Assembly (NCBI GenBank): GCA_018057825.1
Contig: JAGPCY010000005.1
Span: 248,001-312,000 of the forward strand
Source of the DNA: Kofleriaceae bacterium
Lineage (GTDB): Bacteria; Myxococcota_A; Polyangia; Haliangiales; Haliangiaceae
Reading direction: 5' to 3'
DNA length: 64,000 bases
The notes beneath the pieces were generated by a model. That model was not told where the DNA came from and did no database searches. It saw only the letters and a program-made list of their open reading frames with translations. The translations under genes were made by a program, and so were the position numbers. Positions 47,238 to 56,332 of the stretch are shown here, one piece after another; positions within the stretch are counted from its first letter, which is position 1, and the number at the start of each line of letters is the position of its first letter.

Positions 47238-48137
47238 ATGCAAAGCAACCCCGATCTCGAAGCCTCCCTGGCCACTCTCGATCACGCGCTGTCCCACGCG
47301 GTGGCGGTCAGCGCGCCGGCGGTGGTGCGGGTCGGTCGCCGCCGCGGCGCCGGCACCGGCGTGGCCTGGACCGATCGCCTGATCGTCACCTCGAGCTTCC
47401 ACACGCCCGACGCGCCGGTGGTCGGCGTGGTCGACGGCGACGGCGTGCGCGACGTCGCCGCGCGGCTCGTCGGTCGCGACCGCGGCACCGACCTCGCGGT
47501 CCTCGAGGTCGACGGCGGCCTGACCCCGATCGCCCGCCGCGGCCTCGACGGCGCCAGCCCGGGGCAGCTCGGGTTCGCGCTGGCCCGACCCGGGCGCGCG
47601 ATCCGCGCCTCGCTCCGCGCGATCGGCGTCGTCGGCCCGGCGATCCGCACCCCGGCGGGCGGCCGCCTGGACGTGTACCTCGAGACCGATCGCGCGCTGC
47701 CGCGCGGGTTCGCCGGTGGGCCGCTGATCGATCTGGCCGGGCGCGCCTTCGGCATGAACACCCGGACCCTCGTGCCGGGCGCCGACCTGTGCGTGCCCGA
47801 GGTCACGATCGCGCGGGTGGTGGCGGCCCTGGTCGCCGACGGCCAGGTCGCCCACGGCTACCTCGGGGTCGCGGCCCAGACCGCGGTCATCCCGCCCGAG
47901 GTGTCGGGCGGTCGCGGACGCGGCGCGCTGATCGTGGCGGTCGAGCCCGATGGACCGGCCGCGCGCGGCGGGCTCCTGGTCGGCGACGTCATCGTCGCGA
48001 TCGACGGCGCCGCGGTCGGCGATCCCGAGGAGCTTCGCCTGGCGGTCCTGGATCGGCCGGGCGCTGAGGTCCGGGTCTCGGTGGTGCGCGGCGGGGCGCC
48101 CCTCGAGGTCGCGCTCACCGCCGGGGCCCGGTCGTGA
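47238..48137 (+). CDS. Inactive DegP/HtrA-like protease homologue with PDZ domain
   Basis: 299 residues. Trypsin-like fold is recognisable (GAGTGVAWTDRLIVTSS, GTDLAVLEV) followed by a PDZ domain (about 205-295: HGYLGVAAQ, VAVEPDGPAARGGLLVGDVIVAIDG). The catalytic Ser is lost: the GNSGGPL motif reads GFAGGPL (Ala159); the His region is SSFHTPD instead of NHHVV; the Asp is present (Asp85). No signal peptide. It ends with GTGA overlap into an intact protease, suggesting a regulatory or chaperone partner. The start codon is ATG at 47238; earlier in-frame codons upstream look non-coding. Confidence 0.85.
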   Translation: MQSNPDLEASLATLDHALSHAVAVSAPAVVRVGRRRGAGTGVAWTDRLIVTSSFHTPDAPVVGVVDGDGVRDVAARLVGRDRGTDLAVLEVDGGLTPIARRGLDGASPGQLGFALARPGRAIRASLRAIGVVGPAIRTPAGGRLDVYLETDRALPRGFAGGPLIDLAGRAFGMNTRTLVPGADLCVPEVTIARVVAALVADGQVAHGYLGVAAQTAVIPPEVSGGRGRGALIVAVEPDGPAARGGLLVGDVIVAIDGAAVGDPEELRLAVLDRPGAEVRVSVVRGGAPLEVALTAGARS

Positions 48138-49084
48138 CGGTGGCGCCGGCTGACGCCGCGGCCGAAGACGCCTACTCGACTGCGGTGATCGGCGTCGCCG
48201 AGCGCCTCGGGCCCGCGGTGGTCGCGGTCGAGGTCGCGCGCCGCCGTGGTCGCGGCGCCGACGGCGCGGGCTCGGCGGTGCTGTGCACCCCCGACGGCTA
48301 TCTGCTGTCGAACCACCACGTCGTCGACGGCGCCCGCGAGGTCCGGGTCCGAGCGCCGGCCGGCGACGCCACCGTGGCGCGGGTGGTCGGCGGCGATCCC
48401 GCCACCGACCTGGCGCTGCTCCACGCCGATCCCGCCCTCCTGGCGGCGCCGGCTCCCGGCGACCTCTCCACCGCGCCCCTGCGGCCCGGCCAGCTCGTCG
48501 TCGCGATCGGCAACCCGCTCGGGTTCTCGTCGACGGTCTCGGCCGGGGTCGTCTCGGCCCTCGGTCGATCGCTGCGCGGCCGCGACGGCCGCCTCATCGA
48601 CGGCGTCGTCCAGCACACCGCGCCGCTCAACCCCGGCAACTCGGGCGGACCGCTCGCCGACAGCGCCGGGCGCATCGTCGGCATCAACACCGCGATCATC
48701 GCGCGCTCCCAGGGCCTCGGCTTCGCGATCGGCGCCGCCACCGCGGCCTGGGTGCTGGCCGAGCTGTTGGCCCGCGGTCGGGTCCGGCGCGCCTACCTCG
48801 GCGTCGGTGGCGCCACCCGTCCACTCGATCGACGCCTGGCGCGCGCCCACGGCGTCCTCGCGACCTCGGCGGTCGAGGTCGTGACCGTCGAGCCCGGCAG
48901 TCCGGCCGCCGCCGCCGGCGTGCGCGACGGCGACCTCGTCCTCGGCCTCGGCGCGGTCGACGTCGCCACCGTCGACGACCTGGTGCGGGCGCTGCGCGGC
49001 CACCCGGTCAAGCAGCCGACCACGCTGCGGCTGGTCCGGCGCGGCCGGCTGCTGGTGGTCGAGGTCGCGCCCGCCGAGCGCTGA
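48134..49084 (+). CDS. DegP/HtrA-like serine protease with PDZ domain
   Basis: 316 residues, GTG start overlapping the previous stop. Catalytic triad intact: SNHHVV (His62), TDLALLH (Asp92), NPGNSGGPL (Ser170). IGNPLGFSSTVSAGVVSALGR and GIGFAIGA-like LGFAIGAAT follow, then one PDZ (AYLGVGG, VVTVEPGSPAAAAGVRDGDLVLGL). No signal peptide or membrane helix, so it may act in the cytoplasm or be exported by another route; most HtrA proteases are envelope proteins. Coupled translation with the inactive homologue suggests hetero-oligomers. Confidence 0.93.
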   Translation: MTVAPADAAAEDAYSTAVIGVAERLGPAVVAVEVARRRGRGADGAGSAVLCTPDGYLLSNHHVVDGAREVRVRAPAGDATVARVVGGDPATDLALLHADPALLAAPAPGDLSTAPLRPGQLVVAIGNPLGFSSTVSAGVVSALGRSLRGRDGRLIDGVVQHTAPLNPGNSGGPLADSAGRIVGINTAIIARSQGLGFAIGAATAAWVLAELLARGRVRRAYLGVGGATRPLDRRLARAHGVLATSAVEVVTVEPGSPAAAAGVRDGDLVLGLGAVDVATVDDLVRALRGHPVKQPTTLRLVRRGRLLVVEVAPAER

Positions 49085-49088
49085 CCGG

Positions 49089-49265
49089 TCACCGCTTGCG
49101 CGGCTTGGCCTTGGCCTTGGTCGCGTCGGCCGGCGGCGTGAACGTCCGCCGGCAGTACTTGCAGGTCAGCTTGCCGGTCGCGGCGCGGGCCTGCCGGTGA
49201 CCGCAGTGGGGGCACGCCACCGACCGCAGCGTCGTGGCGATCGCGAAGCCGATGGGGCCGGGCAT
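49089..49265 (-). CDS. Small zinc-ribbon protein (58 aa)
   Basis: From the ATG at 49265 to TGA at 49089. The middle holds CPHCGH and, 14 residues on, CKYCRR, a four-Cys zinc ribbon; the C-terminal end is Lys/Arg/Ala-rich (ATKAKAKPRKR). A nucleic-acid-binding role is plausible but not shown. The stop is 4 bases after the protease stop on the other strand. It lies just downstream of aspS on the same strand (39 bp), so it may be co-transcribed with it. Confidence 0.65.
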   Translation of the reverse strand: MPGPIGFAIATTLRSVACPHCGHRQARAATGKLTCKYCRRTFTPPADATKAKAKPRKR

Positions 49266-49304
49266 CGACCTAGCCTGCCACGGCGCCGCCCGGTCGGCGA
49301 GCGC

Positions 49305-51104
49305 TCATCCCTTGATCGGCAGGTCGGGGACGAGCTGGATGAACAGCTCGTCGAGCTGCTTCTTCGACACCCCGGTCGGGGCGTCGGTCATGAGGTCCGA
49401 GCCCTTCTGGGTCTTGGGGAACGCGATCACGTCGCGCAGCGAGTCGGCGCCGGTCATGATCATCGACAGGCGGTCGAGCCCCAGGGCGATGCCGCCGTGG
49501 GGCGGCGGGCCGTACTTGAAGGCGTCGAGCAAGAACCCGAACTTGGCGCGGGCGTCGTCGTCGCTGATGCCCAGGGCCTTGAACACCCGGGCCTGGAGGT
49601 CCGAGCGGTGGATACGGATCGAGCCGCCGCCGACCTCGACGCCGTTCAAGACCAGGTCGTAGGCCCGCGCCAGGACCTGGCCCGGCGCGCTCTCGAGCAG
49701 CCCCTCGTCGGCGATCCGCGGCGAGGTGAACGGGTGGTGGGCGGCCGCCACCTCGCCGGTCTCGTCGTCGACCTCGAACAGCGGCGGGTCGGTCAACCAC
49801 ATGAACTGGAACTCGCCCTTGCGGGTCAGGCCCAGGAGCTCGCCGATGTGCAACCGGATCGCGCCCATGCAGGTGTTCGCGACCTTGCTCTTGTCGGCGA
49901 CGAACAAGAGCACATCGCCGGGGCCGGCGCCGGCTAGCTCGTTGAGCCGTGCCCGCGCCGCGTCGGTGACGCTCTTGGCCGGGGCGCCCGCCCAGCTCCC
50001 ACCCTCGCCGACCCGGACGAAGGCCACGCCCTTGGCACCGTAGGGCTTGGCGAAGTCGGTCAGCTTGTCGAGCATCGAGCGGGTCAGGCGATCGCCGTCG
50101 GGCACCCGCAGGCACTTGACGATGCCGCCCTTGGCGACGGTGTCGTCGAACACCCGGAACCCGCTGTCGCGGCAGCCGGCCGACAGATCGCACAGGGTGA
50201 GGTCGAGGCGCAGGTCGGGCTTGTCGACGCCGTACTTGTCCATCGCCTCGGCGTAGGTCATGCGCCGCAGCGGCAGCGTGACCTCGACGCCCAGGACGTC
50301 CTTCCACAGCGCCGCGACCATGCCCTCGATCGTCGTCTGGAGCAGCTCCTCGGTGACGAACGACATCTCGATGTCGATCTGGGTGAACTCCGGCTGGCGA
50401 TCGAGGCGCAGATCCTCGTCGCGGAAGCAGCGCACGATCTGGAAGTAGCGGTCGTAGCCCGCGACCATCAGGAGCTGCTTGAAGATCTGCGGCGACTCGG
50501 CCAGGGCGTAGAACCCGCCGGGGTTGAGCCGCGACGGCACCAGGAAGTTGCGGGCCCCGCCGGGCGTGTACTTCACCATGAACGGGGTCTCGATCTCGAG
50601 GAAGCGGTTGGCCCCGAGGTAGTCGCGCACCGTCTTGGTGATGAGCGAGCGCGCGATCAGGTTCTTCTGCAGCTTCGGCCGCCGCAGGTCGAGGTAGCGG
50701 TACTTGAGGCGCAGCGCCTCGTTGGTGTCGAGCTTGTCCTCGATCGGGAACGGCGGGGTGTCGGCCTTCGAGAACACCTCGAGGTCGTCGGCCCAGACCT
50801 CGATCGCCCCGGTCGCCAGGTTCGGGTTCTTGTTGGTGCCGCGCGACTTGACGACGCCGGCGATGCCGACGCAGTGCTCGGTGCGCAGCCCGGACGCCAA
50901 CTCGACCAGGGCCGGCGACGACGACGACGGATCGAACACGACCTGGGTCAGGCCCTCGCGATCGCGCAGGTCGATGAACACGCAGCCGCCGTGATCGCGG
51001 TAGCTGCCGACCCAGCCGGTCAGGACGACCCGGCTGCCGACATCGGTGTCGCGGAGCTGGCCGCAGGTGTGAGAACGGGAGTGGCGCTCGAGGAACGTGG
51101 CCAT
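49305..51104 (-). CDS. aspS: Aspartyl-tRNA synthetase
   Basis: 599 residues from the ATG at 51104; the frame is open further upstream but that part is not homologous. OB-fold anticodon domain at the N terminus (VVLTGWVGSYRDHGGCVFIDLRDREG), class II core motif 2 (FRDEDLRLDRQPEFTQIDIE), the bacterial GAD insertion (about 285-420) and motif 3 (GGIALGLDRLSMIMTG). Charges tRNA-Asp with Asp. Whether it is discriminating or also serves tRNA-Asn would depend on the presence of AsnRS or GatCAB elsewhere. Confidence 0.97.
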   Translation of the reverse strand: MATFLERHSRSHTCGQLRDTDVGSRVVLTGWVGSYRDHGGCVFIDLRDREGLTQVVFDPSSSSPALVELASGLRTEHCVGIAGVVKSRGTNKNPNLATGAIEVWADDLEVFSKADTPPFPIEDKLDTNEALRLKYRYLDLRRPKLQKNLIARSLITKTVRDYLGANRFLEIETPFMVKYTPGGARNFLVPSRLNPGGFYALAESPQIFKQLLMVAGYDRYFQIVRCFRDEDLRLDRQPEFTQIDIEMSFVTEELLQTTIEGMVAALWKDVLGVEVTLPLRRMTYAEAMDKYGVDKPDLRLDLTLCDLSAGCRDSGFRVFDDTVAKGGIVKCLRVPDGDRLTRSMLDKLTDFAKPYGAKGVAFVRVGEGGSWAGAPAKSVTDAARARLNELAGAGPGDVLLFVADKSKVANTCMGAIRLHIGELLGLTRKGEFQFMWLTDPPLFEVDDETGEVAAAHHPFTSPRIADEGLLESAPGQVLARAYDLVLNGVEVGGGSIRIHRSDLQARVFKALGISDDDARAKFGFLLDAFKYGPPPHGGIALGLDRLSMIMTGADSLRDVIAFPKTQKGSDLMTDAPTGVSKKQLDELFIQLVPDLPIKG

Positions 51105-51289
51105 GGCCCGGGCACCATATCGCGGCGCGTAAACGGGATCGCCCGCCCGGCCGAGAAAAACTTGATCCTGGGGGAGCGCCATGCCGATCGCGCGGGTGCG
51201 ATCTTCGCGTACATCGCGATCAGATCCCCCTTTCTCTATTGATAACCAGTCGTTGGAACACTGATCCGATCCCGCCTGCTGTGGATAAC

Positions 51290-51319
51290 TTGATCCTTTC
51301 AGATCGCGGCTGATAGCAT
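51290..51319 (+). promoter_or_regulatory. Possible sigma-70-type promoter for the SprT-like gene
   Basis: TTGATC (51290-51295) and TAGCAT (51314-51319) are spaced by 18 bp; each matches four of six consensus bases. It lies in the local A+T-rich patch and would give a leader of about 160 bases. Weak evidence by eye. Confidence 0.25.
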
Positions 51320-51472
51320 TTTGTTCGTCGGCACCTCGCGCTGGGCGAGCCCCCGACCCCGAACGAGACGCACTGGCCGTGGGGGCTCCGACCCGGAGCG
51401 ACCCCACCGGTGGTGGGGCCCCGCGTGGCCTCGCCGCGCCCGTGGTCTATCGGTTCTCGATCTGCTTATATA

Positions 51473-51478
51473 AAGGAG
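51473..51478 (+). promoter_or_regulatory. Ribosome binding site deciding a TTG start
   Basis: AAGGAG lies six bases before the TTG at 51485. Other in-frame start codons upstream (e.g. at 51410) lack a site and would translate a stretch of non-coding character, so the TTG is preferred. Confidence 0.75.
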
Positions 51479-51484
51479 TCCGCG

Positions 51485-52384
51485 TTGCGACTTACTGACC
51501 TCGCCGCCTGGGAAGACTCGGGCCCGATCCTGGGCCCGGTCACCTCGGACGCCTCGTCCTCCGACCTGATGCGCACCGCGCCTTGCTCCCCTGGTCCGGT
51601 CCGCGGCGATGATGACGCCGCGGTGGCCACGGTCACGCGCCTGACCGAGGCGCTGCGCCGCGCCAAGAAGGGCCACGATCCCATCGAGGTGACCGACGCC
51701 GCCACCGCCCTGGCGGCGCGCATCCGCGCTCACCTCTCGCGCGGTCGGGTCAAGGTCACCCTCACCAACAACCGCTTCACCATGATCTCCGTGCGCCGCA
51801 GCCCGCGCGGCCACGGTCCGCGCAGCTACGACGTCCGTCTGCACTGCATGTTCGCCGACGCCGATCCGGTGATCGCCCGGGCCCTGGCCCGCTACGTCGC
51901 CGACAACGATCGCGACGCCTCCCGCGTCCTGGGCGACTTCATCGACGCCAACGCCGACGCGGTTCGCGGTCGACGTCGTCCCGCCGCGCCGGTCCTCATC
52001 ACGACCGGCGATCACCACGACCTGCGCGCCATCTTCGACGAGCTCAACGACCGCTACTTCGCCGGCGCGATCGACGCCGCGATCACCTGGGGCCAGCGCA
52101 CCGGCGCGCCCCGGCGCCGCGCCAGCATCAAGATGGGCAGCTACTCCGTCGAGGAGCGCCTGATCCGCATCCACCGCGCCCTCGACCGCGCGTTCGTCCC
52201 TCGGTTCTTCGTCGAGTGGATCGTCTTCCACGAGATGCTCCATCAGGTCCACGACATCAAGGTCAGAAACGGTCGGCGCGAGTTCCACTCCCACGCCTTC
52301 CTCGAGGCCGAGGCCAGCTTCCCGCGCTACCTCGAGGCCCGCGCCTGGGAGCGCGCCAACCTCGACGCGCTGCTGTGCTATTAA
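51485..52384 (+). CDS. SprT-like zinc metallopeptidase
   Basis: 299 residues with a TTG start chosen from the AAGGAG site. The last 130 residues are SprT-like: HDLRAIFDELNDRYFAGAIDAAITWGQR, then the zinc motif HEMLH in EWIVFHEMLHQVHDIKV, and a third ligand candidate in HSHAFLEAEASFPRY. The N half (about 1-150) is basic and helical with RGRVKVTLTNNRFTMISVRRSPRGHG, perhaps nucleic-acid binding. SprT-domain proteins include Spartan-type DNA-protein crosslink proteases; the function here is not shown. Three two-hairpin repeats follow its stop. Confidence 0.82.
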   Translation: MRLTDLAAWEDSGPILGPVTSDASSSDLMRTAPCSPGPVRGDDDAAVATVTRLTEALRRAKKGHDPIEVTDAATALAARIRAHLSRGRVKVTLTNNRFTMISVRRSPRGHGPRSYDVRLHCMFADADPVIARALARYVADNDRDASRVLGDFIDANADAVRGRRRPAAPVLITTGDHHDLRAIFDELNDRYFAGAIDAAITWGQRTGAPRRRASIKMGSYSVEERLIRIHRALDRAFVPRFFVEWIVFHEMLHQVHDIKVRNGRREFHSHAFLEAEASFPRYLEARAWERANLDALLCY

Positions 52385-52704
52385 CTGGAGGGTTTGTCAC
52401 CAAACCCTCCCCGCCGGGGTCACGCCCCCGGCGGGTCCCCCGTGCCTTTTGGGAGGGTTTGTCACCAAACCCTCCCCCGCCGGGGCCAGGTCCCCGGCGG
52501 GTCCCCCGCCCGAGACGCCTCCCTCCGGTCGGCTGGAGGTTCAGCGCGGGGTGGTGGTGACCACGTGGCGAATGAGTTTTCTGGGAGGGTTTGTCACCAA
52601 ACCCTCCCCCGCCGGGGCCAGGTCCCCGGCGGGTCCCCCACCCGAGACGCGCCCCTCCGGGGCGCCGAGTGGTTCAGCGCGGGGTGGTGGTGACCACGTG
52701 GCGA
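52385..52704 (+). repeat. Variant two-hairpin elements and a 131-bp duplication
   Basis: Three copies: 52387-52441, 52451-52506 and 52582-52637. Stem 1 is GAGGGTTTG/CAAACCCTC-like with loop TCA(C); stem 2 is longer (CCGCCGGGG/CCCCGGCGG with an internal CCAGGT or TCACGC loop), followed by GTCCCCC. The last two copies belong to a duplicated unit of about 131 bp which also carries the identical 34-bp block 52538-52571 and 52671-52704, containing the palindrome GTGGTGACCAC. The first copy starts 3 bp after the SprT-like stop. Confidence 0.93.
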
Positions 52705-52768
52705 TACGCCGCGTGAATGGCTGGCCTTCGGTGGTGAGGGCACGGAGGAGGCGTGGGCCGGCCGCCCG

Positions 52769-52944
52769 GAGCACCGAACGGTTTGAATGCCGTCGCGAGA
52801 CGCGGACGTGTGAGGCAGATCCGGGCGCACGCCCGAAGCGCAGCGAGGAGTGTAGTCAACTACACGACGAGCGAGCATCGGACGTACGCCCGGAGGTGCC
52901 CACACGGCCGCGTCGCAGCAGGCATCTCAAACCGTTCGGTGCTC
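52769..52944. repeat. 176-bp near-perfect palindrome (long hairpin or MITE-like element)
   Basis: The outer 18 bases GAGCACCGAACGGTTTGA (52769-52786) are exactly repeated in inverse at 52927-52944. Inward the arms keep pairing with few mismatches and three one-base shifts (ATGCC, ACGCGG, CGTGTG, TCCGGGCG, ACG, CCGA), down to the central GTGTAGT-CA-ACTACAC at 52850-52865. By eye around four fifths of the roughly 87 positions per arm can pair. No open frame with coding character crosses it. Confidence 0.9.
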
Positions 52945-53091
52945 AAGGGAGGCCCGGCGCTGGCGCCGACCTCGCGAGCTCCGACGGGAGGGCAGCCCGG
53001 GTGGATCGATCCCAGGTGTCCGCGGTGGCGCGAGGGCTGCGAGGTCGATGCAGAGTGAGCGGGGAGGCGTCGGCGTCGAGGTCGACCGACG

Positions 53092-53250
53092 CGGGCAGGC
53101 CCGCGCCGACGGCGTCATGTCCCACGAGCGCGTGAGTCATCACCAGATCCCCGCCTCGCGACGAGCCACGCGCGACCGAGGCGAGAGCAGGGACGGGCAG
53201 GCCCACGCCGACGGCGTCATGTCCGACGAGTTCCGGAGTCATCACCAGAT
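53092..53250. repeat. Pair of about 57-bp direct repeats
   Basis: 53092-53149 and 53194-53250 share CGGGCAGGCCC, CGCCGACGGCGTCATGTCC, ACGAG and GAGTCATCACCAGAT with a few substitutions. They fill the stretch between the palindrome and the FmdB-type gene. The remainder of 52945-53324 shows no gene I can support. Confidence 0.85.
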
Positions 53251-53324
53251 GCGGCAAGCGCGATCGATGCGAGGGACGGGGAGGCGCCTTGCTCGCGAAG
53301 CGGGCGGGGCGGTATGGTTTTGCC

Positions 53325-53522
53325 ATGCCGCTGTTCGATCTCGCCTGCACCGCGTGCGCGCATCGCTGGGAGGACATGGTGAAGTCGGGCGAGTCGCCGC
53401 CGGCGTGCCCGAAGTGCGGCTCGACGGCGACCGAGAAGATCTTGTCGATCGGGGCGGCCTACGAGCCGACGAAGCTGCCGGACAAGTGGACGTACAAGGG
53501 GCCGAAGCGTCGGCCGCCGTGA
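53325..53522 (+). CDS. FmdB-family zinc-ribbon protein
   Basis: 65 residues. MPLFDLACTACAHRWEDMVKSGE followed by CPKCGS gives the FmdB/regulatory zinc-ribbon pattern: CxxC at residues 8-11 and CxxC near 27-30. C-terminal tail basic (YKGPKRRPP). Such proteins are small putative regulators of unknown mechanism. The stop is 1 bp from the stop of the convergent ferredoxin-like gene. Confidence 0.88.
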   Translation: MPLFDLACTACAHRWEDMVKSGESPPACPKCGSTATEKILSIGAAYEPTKLPDKWTYKGPKRRPP

Positions 53523-53523
53523 G

Positions 53524-53835
53524 CTACGGCTCGACGTCCCACCGGCGCGCGGCCAGGTCGGCCGACTCGTCCCCGCCGGCCGCGGCGACGAGGGAGGCCG
53601 CATCGGCTGGGGTCAGGCCGGTCCAGGTCACCCCGGTCGGGTAGAGGATGGCGTTGGGCCCGTCGAAGCACGGGCCGAGGCATCCGCACGGTGTGATGCG
53701 CAGCGGCGCGCGGGCCGCGAGCGCCGCCGCGACCACCGCCTGGTAGACCTGCTCGCCGCCACGGGATCCGCAGGCCGCCCGGCCACCGTCGGGGCGGCGG
53801 TTGGTGCAGACGAAGAGGTGAGGGCGGGGTGGCAC
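53524..53835 (-). CDS. Thioredoxin-like [2Fe-2S] ferredoxin
   Basis: About 103 residues from a GTG at 53835; an upstream ATG in frame near 53878 is the alternative. LFVCTNRRPDGG and AACGSRGG near the start, with TPCGCLGPCFDGPNAILYP in the middle, supply the Cys set of the thin thioredoxin-like ferredoxin family (Shethna-type FeSII and NuoE relatives). TGVTWTGLTPADAASLV is the usual helix after the second strand. Electron carrier; partner unknown. Divergent from the injection-system cluster. Confidence 0.83.
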   Translation of the reverse strand: MPPRPHLFVCTNRRPDGGRAACGSRGGEQVYQAVVAAALAARAPLRITPCGCLGPCFDGPNAILYPTGVTWTGLTPADAASLVAAAGGDESADLAARRWDVEP

Positions 53836-54016
53836 CGAGCGACCGTACACCGGCGACGCTGCGGCGCGACGCGTCATCGCCCGCCGAAGATTGCCACTCC
53901 GAGGTCTTCCGAAAAGTGGCGCGAGGGCTTGTAGCTCTCGAGGGAGTTGGCAGACGATTCGCCTGCCTCGCGCGCTGGTGATCCGAAGGGGCGGACACCA
54001 CCGGAGACCTTGCCGC

Positions 54017-54733
54017 ATGACTGTCGCCGCCAAGACGCCGCAGCACCACGTCATCAAGGAGACCTCGGACTCCTTGTCGCGTCTGTTCCAGGACGAGTTC
54101 AAGCGCAACGGCTACAAGCGGGTCCACATCGTCGACGGTGCGCCCAAGCCCGAAGCCGTCGAGGGCAAGCTGCCCGCGGTGTCGATCTACCTCTACCAGA
54201 TCGCGCTCGATCCCGAGGGCTACGAGTCCCAGGCCGTCCACGAGGTCGTCGAGGTCGCGCAGGAGGACGGCACGATCAAGGAGTTCATGCGGCGGCGGCG
54301 GCTGTGGGTGCGCCTCGACTACCTGGTGTCCGCGTGGGCCCAGACGCCCGAGGACGAGCAGCTCCTGTGCGGCCTCGTCCTGCGCACGATCATCGACAAC
54401 ACCGAGATCCCGCGCGACCGCCTGAAGGGCACCACCTTCGACGAGTCGATGTACGGCTACGAGTTCACCGGCTTGCCGCTTCACCTGAACACCCGCCTCG
54501 ACGAGGGAACCCTCGCGCGGTTCTGGGGCAGCCTGAACCAGCCGGTCCGCCCCGCGATCCAGTGCTGGACCTCGGTCCCGATCGTCCCCGAGAAGATGTC
54601 CGAGTTCCAGCGCGTCCGGTCTCGGCAGCTCGAGTACCGCAACGTCAACGACCCCAAGGTTCGGGAGCAAGGCCCGAGCCCCAACCCGTTCGCCCGCCGG
54701 CTCGATCTCGGCGGCAAGAAGGGCAACGGCTGA
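54017..54733 (+). CDS. DUF4255 (Pvc16/Afp16-like) injection-system cap protein
   Basis: 238 residues from the ATG at 54017. IKETSDSLSRLFQDEF at the start, PAVSIYLYQIALDPEGYES, RRRLWVRLDYLVSAWAQTPEDEQLLCGLVLRTIIDN and the late QCWTSVPIVPEK block are the DUF4255 pattern. In extracellular contractile injection systems this protein caps or terminates the sheath-tube at the end distal to the baseplate. It begins the cluster; the next gene follows after 151 bp including a GGCGCC-TC-GGCGCC inverted repeat. Confidence 0.9.
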   Translation: MTVAAKTPQHHVIKETSDSLSRLFQDEFKRNGYKRVHIVDGAPKPEAVEGKLPAVSIYLYQIALDPEGYESQAVHEVVEVAQEDGTIKEFMRRRRLWVRLDYLVSAWAQTPEDEQLLCGLVLRTIIDNTEIPRDRLKGTTFDESMYGYEFTGLPLHLNTRLDEGTLARFWGSLNQPVRPAIQCWTSVPIVPEKMSEFQRVRSRQLEYRNVNDPKVREQGPSPNPFARRLDLGGKKGNG

Positions 54734-54869
54734 CCGGGCGCCTCGGCGCCACCCACGGTGCAGCCACTCACCAAGGTTCAACCGAGCGGTCCAAGGGCCC
54801 AAGGCGCGTCGACCTCCGTCGACCTATTGCCAGCCGGGCTAACGACCGACCGCGATCGGAAGAAACAAC

Positions 54870-54875
54870 AGGAGG
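54870..54875 (+). promoter_or_regulatory. Strong ribosome binding site of sheath 1
   Basis: AGGAGG is nine bases before the ATG at 54885. It is the best Shine-Dalgarno match in the cluster, in keeping with a structural protein needed in many copies. Confidence 0.7.
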
Positions 54876-54884
54876 ACTCTCGAA

Positions 54885-56099
<1,215 letters not shown>

Positions 56100-56107
56100 C
56101 CGACGGA

Positions 56108-56144
56108 GGTGATCGCCGACGGCCTCACCGCCGCGGCGATCACC
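56108..56144 (+). terminator. Hairpin just after sheath 1, possible attenuator
   Basis: GGTGATCGCC (56108-56117) and GGCGATCACC (56135-56144) form a perfect 10-bp stem with a 17-base loop, 9 bases after the stop codon. No T run follows, so if it terminates it would be only partial; it could also protect the sheath message from decay. The rest of the 233-bp gap up to the next gene shows nothing else apart from a GAGGAG site. Confidence 0.45.
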
Positions 56145-56332
56145 CCCACGTTTCGTAGGGAAGGATTCCCGAGCCCCGCTCGTAAGAGAGGGCGAACACG
56201 AAGCATGGGGGGCCTCTGCGACCCATTCCGCGGCACCTGCGGGTCCCGACCGGGACCAGTCGACCGAACTGAATGGCTCTCAGCGTCCTCCCGATGCGGT
56301 CCGCAACCGCAACCCCCTGAGGAGACAAACAC

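Larger units (their letters stand above)
51105..51484. other. Divergent intergenic region between aspS and the SprT-like gene
   Basis: 380 bases, the most A+T-rich gap in the window around 51215-51325. It must hold the promoters of both genes. The phrase CTTGATCCT occurs twice (51155-51164 and 51289-51297 area). A lone six-bp stem CCCCAC/GTGGGG with loop CGGTG at 51402-51418 resembles stem 2 of the two-hairpin family without stem 1. A second small inverted repeat, GCTCC/GGAGC, is at 51385-51399. No gene or RNA recognised. Confidence 0.6.

Noticed and set aside
51402-51418. CCCCAC/GTGGGG hairpin as another copy of the two-hairpin family
   Set aside because: Stem 1 is missing, it does not follow a plus-strand stop codon and a six-bp GC stem is expected often in such DNA.
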